A stretch of 64,000 nucleotides of DNA from an alpha proteobacterium BAL199 (GCA_000171835.1 ABHC01000005.1:124001-188000); one strand, 5' to 3'; numbered from the stretch's first letter, positions 44,007 to 54,300 are shown. The notes: generated from the sequence alone by a model not told the origin. Translations and numbers: made by a program.

Positions 44007-45292
44007 GGACACCCGCAAGAACCGCTGTATTGGTCGGTGAGTGACCTTGAGTGGCGTGCTGAGCCGTACTGATTGCCCTGGATCTTGATGATCCAGGCCG
44101 ATTTTCTGGATTTTGAGCAGAGTCGTCCCGTGGCGACCTCATCCCGTGGCGGCGCGGTGCTCGTGGAAGATCAGCCGGTCGAAGTTGTAGGCCAGATTGG
44201 CCAGCGTCAGTTTGGCCTCGGCGCGTGCCAGGCCGATGGTGCGGATGAACAGCCCGAAGCGCATCTTCTGATGGGCGAACACGTGCTCCACAGCGGCGCG
44301 GACTGACAACTTCTTCGCATTGGCTTGGGCCGTGGCCGACGGCATCGACCTGCCGGGCAGGTTTGCGTCGATGGATCCGGCTGGTCAACATCCGGCCCGC
44401 GAGCCACGCCTCATTGCGGGCCGAGCGATAGGCGCTGTCGGCCCACACCTCGGAACTGAGGTTGTCGGTCGTCACCAGGACCTTCAACTGCCGCCCGTCG
44501 GGTGCTGCCGCCGATGTCACCGTCGCCTGCCGTATGAAGCCGTACCGCCGATCGATGCTGATGTGGGACTTGTAGCCGAAGACCGGTGTCGCGATCTGCG
44601 GCAGCGGCGTTCCGTCGGGCTTGTACCGCATCTTCCCGCCGATCTTGAGGGTCCAGCGGGCATCGACGTCCTTCTGCGCCGCCTTGTTCGGCTCATCCGG
44701 CCAGATCTCCGCGGCCGACTGTCCCTCCTTGATGGCCGCCTTCTCCGCCTCGGTGTTCCGCTGCTTCGGCGCCGGCACCAGGCTCGCGTCGACGATCTGG
44801 CCGGACATCGCGATGTAGCCCTTCTTCTTCAGCTGCCAGTCGAACGACTTCATCACCCGCTTCAAGGTGCCGGTCTCGATCATCCGGTTGCGGAAATGCC
44901 GGATCGTGTTCTCGTCAGGCGTCGGGCCGCCAAGCTCGAAGCCGAGAAAGCGCATCCAGGACAGCCGGTCCCGGATCATGAACTCTGTCCGCTTAACGCT
45001 CAGATTGTGCTGCGCCTGCAGGATCAGCACCTTGAACATCGACACCGGGTCGAACGGAGGACGGCCACCCTTCGAGCCGTCGCCATAACCCAGCCCCTCG
45101 ACCAGCCAACCCCGGAAATACTCGAAGTCCACCGTCGCCTCCAAGACGTCGAGCGGATCCCCGTCCCGGCTCAACCGCTCAAGATGCTCCAAAAGTCAGA
45201 ACAATCCCGGCTGACCCATACGACCCTCTCAAAACCAACTCCAAGAAGGGAATCACATCACGACGAAACAGGGCAGGTTTTTGCGGGTGTCC
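44007..45292 (-). mobile_element. IS5-family element nested in IS630 copy C
   Basis: The 1286-bp element has terminal repeats GGACACCCGCAAGAACC and, at the other end, GGACACCCGCAAAAACC. It is flanked by the 4-bp duplication AGCT (44003-44006, 45293-45296). It carries one decayed transposase gene. Confidence 0.93.
44139..45219 (-). pseudogene. IS5-family transposase with stop codon and frameshift
   Basis: This is a transposase with all three DDE regions: GQIVDASLVPAP, EVWADSAYRS and VEHVFAHQKMRFG. The natural start ATG 45219 (MGQPGLF) is followed after seven codons by TGA (45196-45198). Near the 3' part the frame shifts at a G-run (44355-44357 on the plus strand), so the last E lies in another frame. 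Translation could restart at TTG 45192, but the frameshift remains. It is probably dead unless the shift is programmed or a sequencing error. Confidence 0.85.
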
Positions 45293-45786
45293 AGCTGACC
45301 GACACGCCGATCTGCTCAACCATCATGGTGGCGGTCCAGTGGGTCGTCTCGGCCGGCGGGTCGGTCAACGTCAGCGCGACGACGCGCTCGGTCACCTCGG
45401 CCGCCAGCGACGGTATCCGCGACGGCCGTGTCTTGTCACGCAGCAGGCCGGCGACGCCTTCTTCCGCGAAGCGCTGCTGCCAGCGCCAGACCGCGGTCTT
45501 GGCCACGCTGGCCTCGCGCATGATGGCGTTGGTGCCGAGACCCGCGGCGGTGAGCAGGACGATCCGGCAGCGCCAGACGTGCTTCTGTGGACTGTTGCGG
45601 TCCGCCACGATCGCCTCCAGACGAGCCCGATCGGCAGAACTGATGGTGAAGCTGATCCCGGTACCCATGCGCCAGACTCGCATGCCACCGAACCCGCTGG
45701 AATCCTCCACGGGACTCCAGTGTTAGATTTTATCCACTAGACGAGATCGGTCTCGATCGATCTTACTGCAACTTGGGACTAAGTAG

Positions 45787-46818
45787 TTATATCGGCGCGA
45801 ACAGAACCGGCACGTTGTGCCGGTGCGCCGAGGTAGGGCCTGCCGGATCGAGGAACAACTCGCGCGACAGTGACTCGAGGCCGTCGGCAGTCAACATCGA
45901 GAGCGACCACCGGTCTTCCGGGAACGGCTCCAGAAGATCGGCCAGCGTGGTGTCGAACCCATTGATCAGATGTCCGTGGACTTCGACCATAAATCGGGTC
46001 TGTCGCGCCTCGATCAAGTCGCTCGCACCCTTCAGCACCAGCCCTTCCGCGCCTTCCACATCGACCTTCACCAGACTCGGGCGCTGCTCCGCCGGGAACA
46101 GGCTGTCCAAGGTCATGCGGGGGACGCAGTCATGGTTGACGCTGGTCAGGGGAAAGTCCGCCCGGTCCCAGGCCGCCACACTGGCCTGAAACCCTGGCGA
46201 CGGATTGGCTCGCATCGTCGACACCAATCCGGACTGGTCGCCAAGCGCTGCGCACAACGCGTGGACCGTCCAGAGATCGTTCAAGGCTGCGTTCAACTGG
46301 ATGATGGGTATCAAGGTAGGCTGCAACTCCGCGGCAATCACCGTCGCCCCCAGGGCGGCCGCCAGACACGACACGTAACCGGCGTGCGCCCCGATATCGA
46401 CAATCAGATCGCCGTGCCTGACGGTTCTCTTCAGATAGTTGACCAACTCTGGCTCATGCAGCACTCCGGGCGGCATGACCTTGTTCATGAACATTCGCAC
46501 TGCCGGATTGTCGTCCGTAAAGCGCAACGTCAGACCATCGCCAAAATCGACCGTCCGGGCGCTCTGGGTTCGCGGAAGCACACGCCGACGAATTTCGCGT
46601 CCAGGTAACAACCGGTGACAGCGTTCGTACAACAGCAATGAGTTGGCGTTGGGTCGAACACAGTTCTGCCATTTTGCGAGCTTGACCATAGTCCTTGGCG
46701 GCAACCCGCTGACTGCCTGACGAAGGATGTCGTGTCCGACATAGATCGTGGCGGGGTTCTCGAGCATTCGCAGCCACATCGCGCGAAAGTCCGGCCCGAT
46801 GCTGCTCAAGTCGGTCAT
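45787..46818 (-). CDS. FkbM family methyltransferase (tandem copy 1)
   Basis: This 343-residue SAM-dependent methyltransferase has the SAM-binding core GDLIVDIGAHAGYVSCLAAALG and then VIAAELQP, and the family block LVKVDVEGAEGLVLKGA. It aligns along its whole length with the next gene (46904-47941). Alignment of the N-termini favours the start at 46818 with AAGGGG upstream over ATG 46821 or an upstream start. FkbM proteins often methylate sugars or polyketides, which fits the neighbouring glycan genes. Confidence 0.9.
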   Translation of the reverse strand: MTDLSSIGPDFRAMWLRMLENPATIYVGHDILRQAVSGLPPRTMVKLAKWQNCVRPNANSLLLYERCHRLLPGREIRRRVLPRTQSARTVDFGDGLTLRFTDDNPAVRMFMNKVMPPGVLHEPELVNYLKRTVRHGDLIVDIGAHAGYVSCLAAALGATVIAAELQPTLIPIIQLNAALNDLWTVHALCAALGDQSGLVSTMRANPSPGFQASVAAWDRADFPLTSVNHDCVPRMTLDSLFPAEQRPSLVKVDVEGAEGLVLKGASDLIEARQTRFMVEVHGHLINGFDTTLADLLEPFPEDRWSLSMLTADGLESLSRELFLDPAGPTSAHRHNVPVLFAPI

Positions 46819-46903
46819 CATGCCCCTTGTCTCACTCAGACGGCTGCCTCGTAGCACTCTTGGCATTGTCTGTCACATCGTCCAGGTTCCCCGCAACAAA
46901 CCG

Positions 46904-47941
46904 TTACGCCTGCACTGGCTCGAACAGCACTGGAGCGTTGTGAGCGTGTGTGGCGATCGGGCCGGCAGGGTCAACGAAACGCCCGCGCGACAACGGTACG
47001 AGGCCATCGGCGGTCAGCATCGACAACGACCAGCAATCTTCCGGGAACGGCTTCAGGAGTTCGGTCAGTGTCGTGCCGAACCCGCCGATCAGGTGTCCAT
47101 GGACCTCGACCATGAACCGGGTCTGCCTAGCCTCGATCAGGTTGTGGGCACCCTTCAACACCAGCCCTTCCGCGCCCTCAACATCGACCTTCACCAGTGT
47201 CGGAGGCGATTTCGCCGGGAACAGACTGTCCAGTGTCATGCAGGGGATGCAGTCGTGGTTGAGGCTGCTCAATGGATAGTCTTCCCGCTCCCACTGCCCG
47301 ACACTGGCCTGAAAGCCAGGCGATGGACCCACGCGCATGGCCGGGACCATCCCGAGCCGGTCGCCAAGTGCGGCACACAGAGTGTGAACCCGCCAGAGAC
47401 CATTCATCGCCGCATTCAACTGAATGATCGGGATCAACGTCGGCTGCATCTCGGCCGCGATGACGGTTGCGCCAAGCGCGGCTGCCAAACACGACACATA
47501 ACCGGCATGCGCACCGATATCGACGATCAGATCCCCGCGCTTGACGGTACTCTTGAGATAATTGACCAGTTCCGGCTCGTGCAGCCCGCGGGACGGCAAC
47601 ACCCGCCTCATGAACACCCGGGCCGCGGGGTGGTCGTCGGTAAAACGCAACGTCAGGCCGTCACCGAAGTCAACATTACGCACCCGTTCGGTCCGGGGCA
47701 GCGTGCTCAGCCGAACGCTGCGGCCTTCACTCAATCGCTGACCGCGGCTCGGCAAATAGGACGATTCGTTATCGGGGCGGACACAGTTTTGCCATCTGAA
47801 CAGCTTTGCCAGGGCGTTTGGCTCAAGCCCGATGATTGCTTGACGCAGGGTCTCATCGGCGACGGACACTTCAGCCGGTTCCGCAAGCATGCGTCGCCAC
47901 ATGGCACGGATGTCGGGCCCAAGGCTCAGAATATCGATCAT
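46904..47941 (-). CDS. FkbM family methyltransferase (tandem copy 2)
   Basis: This 345-residue paralogue of the preceding gene has the same layout: a unique N-terminal ~120 residues, then GDLIVDIGAHAGYVSCLAAALG and LVKVDVEGAEGLVLKGA. Differences are spread over the gene, so the duplication is not recent. The 85-bp gap between the two suggests one operon read from this copy. Confidence 0.9.
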   Translation of the reverse strand: MIDILSLGPDIRAMWRRMLAEPAEVSVADETLRQAIIGLEPNALAKLFRWQNCVRPDNESSYLPSRGQRLSEGRSVRLSTLPRTERVRNVDFGDGLTLRFTDDHPAARVFMRRVLPSRGLHEPELVNYLKSTVKRGDLIVDIGAHAGYVSCLAAALGATVIAAEMQPTLIPIIQLNAAMNGLWRVHTLCAALGDRLGMVPAMRVGPSPGFQASVGQWEREDYPLSSLNHDCIPCMTLDSLFPAKSPPTLVKVDVEGAEGLVLKGAHNLIEARQTRFMVEVHGHLIGGFGTTLTELLKPFPEDCWSLSMLTADGLVPLSRGRFVDPAGPIATHAHNAPVLFEPVQA

Positions 47942-48028
47942 CGTCGCTCGACCCTGTTGGCAAGAGAGGGTCGTAGCATCCCTGTTGCTGGTGGTGGAGT
48001 CCCGGGACGCCGCAAACAGGACACGCAG

Positions 48029-49018
48029 TCAGTTTTGCTCTGCCGGATAGGCACGCATGACCGCAGTGAACCGATCAGACGATGCACCCTCTAGACTACG
48101 TACCGCCATCCAGGCCCCTCGCAGCGCCGCCACCGTCGCGTCCGATGGAGCCGATACCGCCACGCGCGCCTCGACAATCGACCGCAGCGCGGCAGCGTTG
48201 GCCTCAAGGTTGGTCGCGTCGGCAAACTCGGCGGTCGCGCTGCATGCCTCCATCAGCGTCGCACGGGCATCGGCGGACAACCGATGCCAGCGCTCGCCGT
48301 TTATTACCAGATCGAGCAATGTCGTCGGCTGGATCGGGCTCGGGTAAAGATAGATCGGGGCAACCTTGTGCAGCCCGAACGCCACGTCGGCAGCCGGCAC
48401 GCTCGCCTCGGCGGCATCGAACGCGCCCGTTCCCAGACCGACGACCAGATCCGCGCCAAACCCGATGGCACTGCCCGCCCCCAGAGCGTCGAGAATGCGG
48501 GCAGGCAGGCCGAACGCCCGAACCCGCAGCCCGCGGAACGGCGCCGCTTCATCCAACGGGGCTTGAAGCCAAGCCAGGCCGTCCGGCCCAACTGACGCGC
48601 AGGGCAGTCCTACGACTCCGAATCGTTTGTACAGGCTGTCGTAGAGCGGGCGACCGGCGCCGTCCCTGACCCAAGCCAGATGCGCCGCCGGATCCAGGCC
48701 AAACGGCACGCCGGTGAAGAGCGCGGCTTCCGGCGCTCGGCCGCTCAGCACCGCGGGGGTTCCCCACGCGGCGTCGACCGACCCTTGTGCCACCGCATCC
48801 AGATAGCTGAACCTCGGCACCATCGCCCCCGGTTCGTGCGGCCGCAGGCGCAACTGGCCGCCGGACCGCTCGGAAACCTCTGCGACTAGGCGGGTGGCTA
48901 GGGTTCCATACAGCGGCGTTCGCGAGCTGAAGGCCAAGTGCAGGTTGAGTTGCTCGCGAGCCGAGGCACTTGCCGAGCAAAGCAACGCAACCATCAGTGT
49001 GAAAAGGAAAAATCTCAT
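48029..49018 (-). CDS. Orphan TRAP-type substrate-binding protein (DctP-like)
   Basis: This 329-residue protein has a clear signal peptide (MRFFLFTLMVALLCSASASA) when started at ATG 49018; an upstream start at 49057 would hide it. The mature part follows the DctP pattern: LNLHLAFSSRTPLYGTLATRL, then FRGLRVRAFGLPARILDALGA with the conserved Arg, and a late HKVAPIYLYPSPIQPTTLLDLVIN. No permease genes are nearby. It could serve a distant TRAP transporter or act as a ligand sensor. Confidence 0.82.
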   Translation of the reverse strand: MRFFLFTLMVALLCSASASAREQLNLHLAFSSRTPLYGTLATRLVAEVSERSGGQLRLRPHEPGAMVPRFSYLDAVAQGSVDAAWGTPAVLSGRAPEAALFTGVPFGLDPAAHLAWVRDGAGRPLYDSLYKRFGVVGLPCASVGPDGLAWLQAPLDEAAPFRGLRVRAFGLPARILDALGAGSAIGFGADLVVGLGTGAFDAAEASVPAADVAFGLHKVAPIYLYPSPIQPTTLLDLVINGERWHRLSADARATLMEACSATAEFADATNLEANAAALRSIVEARVAVSAPSDATVAALRGAWMAVRSLEGASSDRFTAVMRAYPAEQN

Positions 49019-49276
49019 CGGCCGACTGTGCCGGGGGCTGAATCGTCGCACAAGCAACTAAAACCATTGACACATCGACATCGACAGCGAACGCGAGTCG
49101 GCGTATGGATTCCGTCATGATTCCAGCGTTCGGGATCAGCATCGCCTTAGGAGCCGGGCGAGACGTCGCCCTGCGCTTGCGTGACCGAACTCGCGTGCTG
49201 CAGCGGCATTCGAGCGTCCTGAGGAGATGATTTCTGCAATCTCCGGCGGACGCGTCGCGTTTGGAGTGCGTATCGA

Positions 49277-49483
49277 ATGCCGACTGGTACGGTGAAGTGG
49301 TTCAACACCACGAAGGGTTACGGATTCATCAAGCCGGACGACGGCGGTGCTGACGTATTCGTTCACATCACTGCCGTGCAGCGCTCTGGTTTGCAGGGCC
49401 TGAACGAAGGCCAGGCAATCATGTACGAGATGAAGCCGCAGCGGAACGGCAAGATGGCGGCCGAAGAGCTGAAGCCGCTCTGA
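49277..49483 (+). CDS. Cold-shock protein, CspA family
   Basis: This 68-residue single-domain nucleic-acid chaperone has RNP-1 KGYGFIKPD (about residues 13-21) and RNP-2 DVFVHITAV (about 26-34). It is a five-stranded OB-fold RNA chaperone. The upstream ~220 bp contain no gene and may hold the long leader common in csp genes. A G/C-rich terminator follows. Confidence 0.95.
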   Translation: MPTGTVKWFNTTKGYGFIKPDDGGADVFVHITAVQRSGLQGLNEGQAIMYEMKPQRNGKMAAEELKPL

Positions 49484-49513
49484 GCCCGTCTTCCACCTTC
49501 GAAAACGACATTT

Positions 49514-49549
49514 GCGGCGGCGCGGCGCGGACGTGCCGCCGCTTTCTTT
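49514..49549 (+). terminator. Intrinsic terminator of the cold-shock gene
   Basis: Arms GCGGCGGC (49514-49521) and GCCGCCGC (49535-49542) are followed by TTTCTTT, 31 bp after the stop codon: a stem plus T-run typical of a rho-independent terminator. Confidence 0.85.
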
Positions 49550-49571
49550 GTGGTTCACCCTCTTGAAGTAG

Positions 49572-49593
49572 TATATCGCATCAGCATATATCG
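49572..49593. promoter_or_regulatory. AT-rich repeat, possible PadR operator
   Basis: TATAT and ATATA (49572-49576, 49586-49590) form an inverted repeat around nine bases, and TATATCG occurs twice directly. The site lies 40-60 bp before the padR-like gene, where autoregulation would act. The match to any known PadR site was not tested. Confidence 0.35.
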
Positions 49594-49629
49594 GCCCGAT
49601 ACGAATCAAGCTGATCGGATTGCCCTTCA

Positions 49630-50187
49630 ATGGACGTGAAGACGCTGTGCCTTGCCGTCCTGTTCCAGGGAGAGGCGACCGGCTACGAAATCAAGAAAGC
49701 ATTCGAGGAAGGGCCATTTGCGCACTTCCAACGGGCCAGCTTCGGCTCAATCTATCCAGCACTCTCCAAACTGCTGGCCGATGGCATGGCGGTCGCCGAG
49801 GCGCACGAACAGGACGGACGGCCTGACAAGAAGGTCTATCGTCTAACACAGACCGGGCGCGCCGCATTTCATCGGGCGATCGGTCAGGAACCGGAACACG
49901 ACCAGTTTCGGTCCGACATGCTGTTTTTGCTGTATTTCGCCCGGGAGCTCCCGCCGGATCGGGTTGCCGCCTTGATCGACCGTTACATCGAGTCGTACAG
50001 CAGCCAAGCCGATCACATCGATTCCTGCCGGACCGAGCGGTTGACGTCCGGAGCCGAAATCGACCCCGGACGGTGGTTGGTGTCGGGCTTCGGCGTCGAG
50101 GTATACCGCGCCGCCGCCGACTATCTCATTCGAAACCGCGGGCCGCTCCTGTCCGGGTTAAGCAAACATTCCCAGGCCGCCGAGTAA
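49630..50187 (+). CDS. PadR family transcriptional regulator
   Basis: This 185-residue regulator has the PadR winged helix at the N-terminus: GEATGYEIKKAFEEGPFAHFQRASFGSIYPALSKL, followed by the wing GRPDKKVYRLTQTGRAAF (about residues 60-77), and a C-terminal helical dimerisation part. It leads the operon for an RND efflux pump, which it most likely represses until a toxic ligand binds. Confidence 0.93.
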   Translation: MDVKTLCLAVLFQGEATGYEIKKAFEEGPFAHFQRASFGSIYPALSKLLADGMAVAEAHEQDGRPDKKVYRLTQTGRAAFHRAIGQEPEHDQFRSDMLFLLYFARELPPDRVAALIDRYIESYSSQADHIDSCRTERLTSGAEIDPGRWLVSGFGVEVYRAAADYLIRNRGPLLSGLSKHSQAAE

Positions 50188-50209
50188 CGGCCGAGCAAGG
50201 ACTTCTACG

Positions 50210-51301
50210 ATGCGCGTGAACCCTTCGATCGTTCTGGCAACCGTGATTGCGTTGGGAGCGGTCGGCTGGATTCTGTCCGGACAGGTCTCCGACCGACCCG
50301 CCACCGCAGCCAGCGAAGCGGCAGACGATACCGCCAAGCAGCCGGCTCCGACGCGGGTTCGAATCATCGTTTCCCGTGCGGCAGACTACCGGGCTGTCAT
50401 ACGCGCATCCGGGCAGACCATGGCCGCACGATCGATCGAGATTCGCGCAGAGACGGATGGCCGGGTCGCCAAGATCGGCCCCGCGAGAGGCGCGCGCGTT
50501 GCGGCCGGCGATGTGATTCTCCAATTGGACGAGGCTGACCGGCAGGCACAGCTCGAGCGAGCGAAGGCCAGGGTTGAGCAGCGCCGCATCGAATATGACG
50601 CAGCCCGCAAATTGGCGGCCAGTGGCTACCAAGCCGAGACCAAGCGCGCAGAGGCGCTGGCCGAATACCAGGATGCCCGTGCCGAAGAAGCCCGCATCCG
50701 CGTCGATATCGAGCGTACCCGGATCGTCGCGCCGTTCGATGCGGTTCTCGACAAACGTCCGATGGAAGTCGGTGACTACCTCAAGGTTGGCGATATCGCC
50801 GCGACCTTGGTTGAACTCGACCCCCTCCGTGCCGTCGTCTATGTCCCCGAACAGCAGATGCAGGCCCTCGCCGACGGAATGACGGCGACCGCTCGACTGG
50901 CGAGTGGAGAGGAACGGGCAGCCATCATCAGCTACACCGCCTCGGTCGCCGAGACTGCGACACGAACATTCAAGGTAGAGGCTGAATTCGCCAATCCGAA
51001 TGGCCGCATCGGCGAGGGAATGACGACCGAACTGCTGATCCCGCTGCCGACCGTTCGGGCCCACCACGTATCTCCGGCCGCATTCCTGCTCGACGATCAG
51101 GGCAAGATCGGTGTCATGACCGTCGATAGTGGCAACGTCGCGCGATTTGGTCGAATTCGGGTAATCGGCTCCGACGGCGCTGGCGCGTGGGTCGTCGGGC
51201 TTGCCGAGACGGCGCAGGTCATCACGGTCGGCCAGCAGTTGGTGAAGGATGGCGACCTCGTCACCCCGGTCGAAGCCTCCGCCAAGGCGCCGCAGTCATG
51301 A
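50210..51301 (+). CDS. RND efflux periplasmic adaptor (membrane fusion protein)
   Basis: This 363-residue adaptor has an N-terminal membrane anchor (VLATVIALGAVGWILSG), a lipoyl-like part (GRVAKIGPARGARVAAGDVILQLDEAD) and a coiled-coil hairpin rich in Ala, Glu and Arg (about residues 105-160). Then come RIVAPFDAVLDKRPMEVGDYL and beta-barrel domains. It links the RND pump to an outer-membrane channel. It overlaps the pump gene by 4 bp. Confidence 0.93.
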   Translation: MRVNPSIVLATVIALGAVGWILSGQVSDRPATAASEAADDTAKQPAPTRVRIIVSRAADYRAVIRASGQTMAARSIEIRAETDGRVAKIGPARGARVAAGDVILQLDEADRQAQLERAKARVEQRRIEYDAARKLAASGYQAETKRAEALAEYQDARAEEARIRVDIERTRIVAPFDAVLDKRPMEVGDYLKVGDIAATLVELDPLRAVVYVPEQQMQALADGMTATARLASGEERAAIISYTASVAETATRTFKVEAEFANPNGRIGEGMTTELLIPLPTVRAHHVSPAAFLLDDQGKIGVMTVDSGNVARFGRIRVIGSDGAGAWVVGLAETAQVITVGQQLVKDGDLVTPVEASAKAPQS

Positions 51302-54300
51302 GGGCGATCATCGATGCCGCGCTGCACCGTAGCCGGACTACCCTGTCGGCACTGCTGCTGATCCTCATCGCAGGTACCGTCGCCTACATCGACATCCCGA
51401 AGGAAGCCGATCCGGACATCAATATCCCGATCATCTACGTCCTGCTGAACCACGAGGGCATATCCCCCGAAGACGCCGAGCGGCTCCTGCTCCGCCCGAT
51501 GGAGCAGGAACTGCGATCGATCGTCGGCGTGAAGGAGATGCGGTCGACCGCGCACGAGGGCGGCGCCAATATCGTTCTGGAATTCGATGCCGGCTTCGAT
51601 GCCGACTCCGCGCTCGACGATGTCCGCGAAAAGGTTGACATCGCCAAGCCGGAACTGCCGTCGGAAACCGACGAGCCGACGGTTCACGAAGTCAACTTCT
51701 CGCTGTTCCCAGTGATGATCGTGACGCTGTCCGGCGAAGTACCGGAGCGCGACCTGCTGTTGATGGCACGCGACGTACGCGACGAGATCAAAGGCCTGCC
51801 GGACGTACTGGACGCCAAGTTGACCGGCCAGCGTGAGGAACTGCTTGAGGTGGTCATCGATCCGCTTCGCCTGGAGAGCTATGGCTTGCGGGCGACGACG
51901 GTGCTTGAGGCGGTCTCGCGATCGAACCAGTTGATCGCGGCCGGTACTCTCGACACCGGATCCGGCCGATTCCCGATCAAGGTCCCCGGGCTGTATCATG
52001 GTGTCCAGGACATTCTGGACCAGCCGATCAAGGCACAGGGCGACGCGGTTGTACGGATCCGCGATGTCGCGACCGTGCAGCAGGGGTTCAAGGACCGCGG
52101 CAGCTATGCCCGCCTGAACGGCCAACCTGCAATCGCGATCGAGGTGACCAAACGCACCGGCGCCAACATCATCAGCACCATCTCCGACGTCAGGGCGGTC
52201 GTGGGCGAGGCGACCAGCGGTTTGCCCGATACCATCGACGTCACGTTCAGCCAGGACAAATCCGATCAGATCAAGCTGATGCTGACGGACCTGCAGAACA
52301 ACGTCACCAGCGCGATCCTGCTGGTCATGATCGTGATTGTGGCCGCCATGGGCCTGCGATCGGCCGGTCTGGTCGGCATCGCCATTCCAGGCTCATTTCT
52401 CCTCGGCATGCTGGTGCTGTCGTTTCTCGGCCTGACCATCAACATCGTGGTCCTGTTCAGCCTGATTCTGGCCGTGGGCATGCTGGTGGACGGCGCGATC
52501 GTGGTGACTGAGCTGGCCGACCGCAAGATGGCGGAAGGTTTACCGAAGTCGGCCGCCTACGCTGAAGCCGGCAAGCGCATGGCGTGGCCGATCATCGCCT
52601 CGACGGCGACCACGCTCGCCGCGTTCTTTCCGTTGCTGTTCTGGCCCGGTGTGGTCGGCGAGTTCATGAAATTCCTGCCGATCACCCTGTTGGCGACCCT
52701 GGCCGCGTCGTTGTTGATGGCGTTGATCTTCATTCCGGCACTCGGCGGATTGATCGGCAAGGCCAGCGCACCGGACGAGCGTAGCCGAAAGCAACTTGCC
52801 GCCGCCGAGACCGGAAGCGTCGACGAGATCACCGGTTTCACCGGATTCTATCTGAAAGTCCTCAAGGGCGCCCTGCGGTGGCCGGGCCTAGTGTTGCTGA
52901 CCGCGTTCGGAACTCTGGTCGGCGTGCAGATTTACTACGCGACGCACGGCAACGGCGTGGAATTCTTTCCCGACGTCGAACCCGATATCGCGATGATCCA
53001 CGTTCACGCACGCGGCAATTTTTCGATCGAAGAGAAAAAGAGCCTGGTGCTGCCGGTCGAGCGCGAGGTCCTTGATGTCGGCGGCTACAAGTCCGTCTAC
53101 ACCTTCATTGGAGAGCGCACCGGTGGCGGCGGTGCTGGTGAGGAGATTGCCGAAGACGTGATCGGCACTCTGCAGATCGAGTTCAAGGACTGGCAGCAGC
53201 GAAAGCCGGCCCGCGAGATCCTCGACGCCATCGTCCAACGCACCAAACACCTGCCCGGCATTTGGATCGAGCCGCGCGAGCAGGAGGGCGGCCCTCCGAC
53301 GGGCAAGGCGGTCCAGCTGCAGTTGCGCAGCCGTGATCGCGACGCTCTGGACACGGCCGCCAATATTGCCATGGACCGGTTCCGCAGCATGCCCGGCCTA
53401 GTCGATGTCGACGACACCCGCGACGTGCCCGGAATCGAGTGGCGCATGACAGTGGATCGCGCCCAGGCGTCGAAGTTCGGCGCGGATGTCAGCCTGATCG
53501 GCCAGTACGTCCAACTCGTGACCAAGGGCATGAAGATCACTGACTATCGGCCGGACTACAGCGACGAGGAGATCGACGTCGTCATCCGCTATCCGGTGGC
53601 CATGCGTACCCTCGACCAGCTCAATCAGATCCAGATGGAGACTGCGTCAGGTCTGATCCCTATCGGAAACTTCGTAACTGTGACGCCCGAGCCGAAGGTC
53701 GGCAAGATCCGCCGCATCGATGGTCAACCCTCGATCACCGTGCGCGCCGACGTGGTGGAGGGCGTCCTGCCCAACGACAAGGTCCAGGAGCTTCGGGCCT
53801 GGCTGCAGGACGCCAACGTGCCGAGTATCGTTGAGGCAACCTTCAAGGGCGAAGACGAGGAGCAGCAGGAGGCCCAGGCGTTCTTGGTCAAGGCGTTCGG
53901 TGTCGCCCTGTTCATCATGGCGATCATCCTGGTCACCCAGTTCAACAGCTTCTATTCGGCGCTGCTGATCCTATCGGCGGTGATCATGTCGACCATCGGC
54001 GTGATGATCGGACTGCTGGTTACCGGTAACCCATTCGGCATCGTGATGAGTGGCATCGGCGTCATCGCCCTCGCCGGCATCGTGGTGAACAACAACATCG
54101 TGCTGATCGATACCTTCGACACCCTGAAGAAGGACAATGCGGACGTTCGCGACGCGATCCTGCGGACCGGAGCGCAACGGTTGCGCCCGGTCCTGCTGAC
54201 GACGATCACCACGATCCTCGGTCTGATGCCGATGGTGCTTCAGATGAACATCGACTTCGTCACGCGCGAGGTCACTTACGGGGCGCCGTCGACCCAATGG

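Larger units (their letters stand above)
43296..45683 (-). pseudogene. IS630-family transposase (copy C), interrupted
   Basis: The N-terminal part (45297-45683) and C-terminal part (43296-44006) join in frame as VSVSSVQRIW when the IS5 and one AGCT are removed, giving an intact-length transposase with the DDE residues [18 protein letters not shown] and WLNAVEGFF. The start is ATG 45683. The stop codon TAG again comes from the target site. It is inactivated only by the IS5 insertion. Confidence 0.9.
43299..45737 (-). mobile_element. IS630-family element, copy C, itself interrupted by IS5
   Basis: Removing the nested IS5 and one AGCT leaves 1149 bp, the same length as copies A and B. The ends read GTGGATAGAATC and GTGGATAAAATC and are flanked by TA (43297-43298, 45738-45739) within CTAG. 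The sequence has clearly diverged from A and B. It lies between the acetyltransferase gene and the FkbM genes. Confidence 0.93.

Noticed and set aside
43222-45192. A 656-codon open frame on the minus strand that looks like one large protein.
   Set aside because: It is an artefact: it runs from the IS5 transposase through a frameshift, then through the IS630 transposase in a wrong frame and into the acetyltransferase gene.
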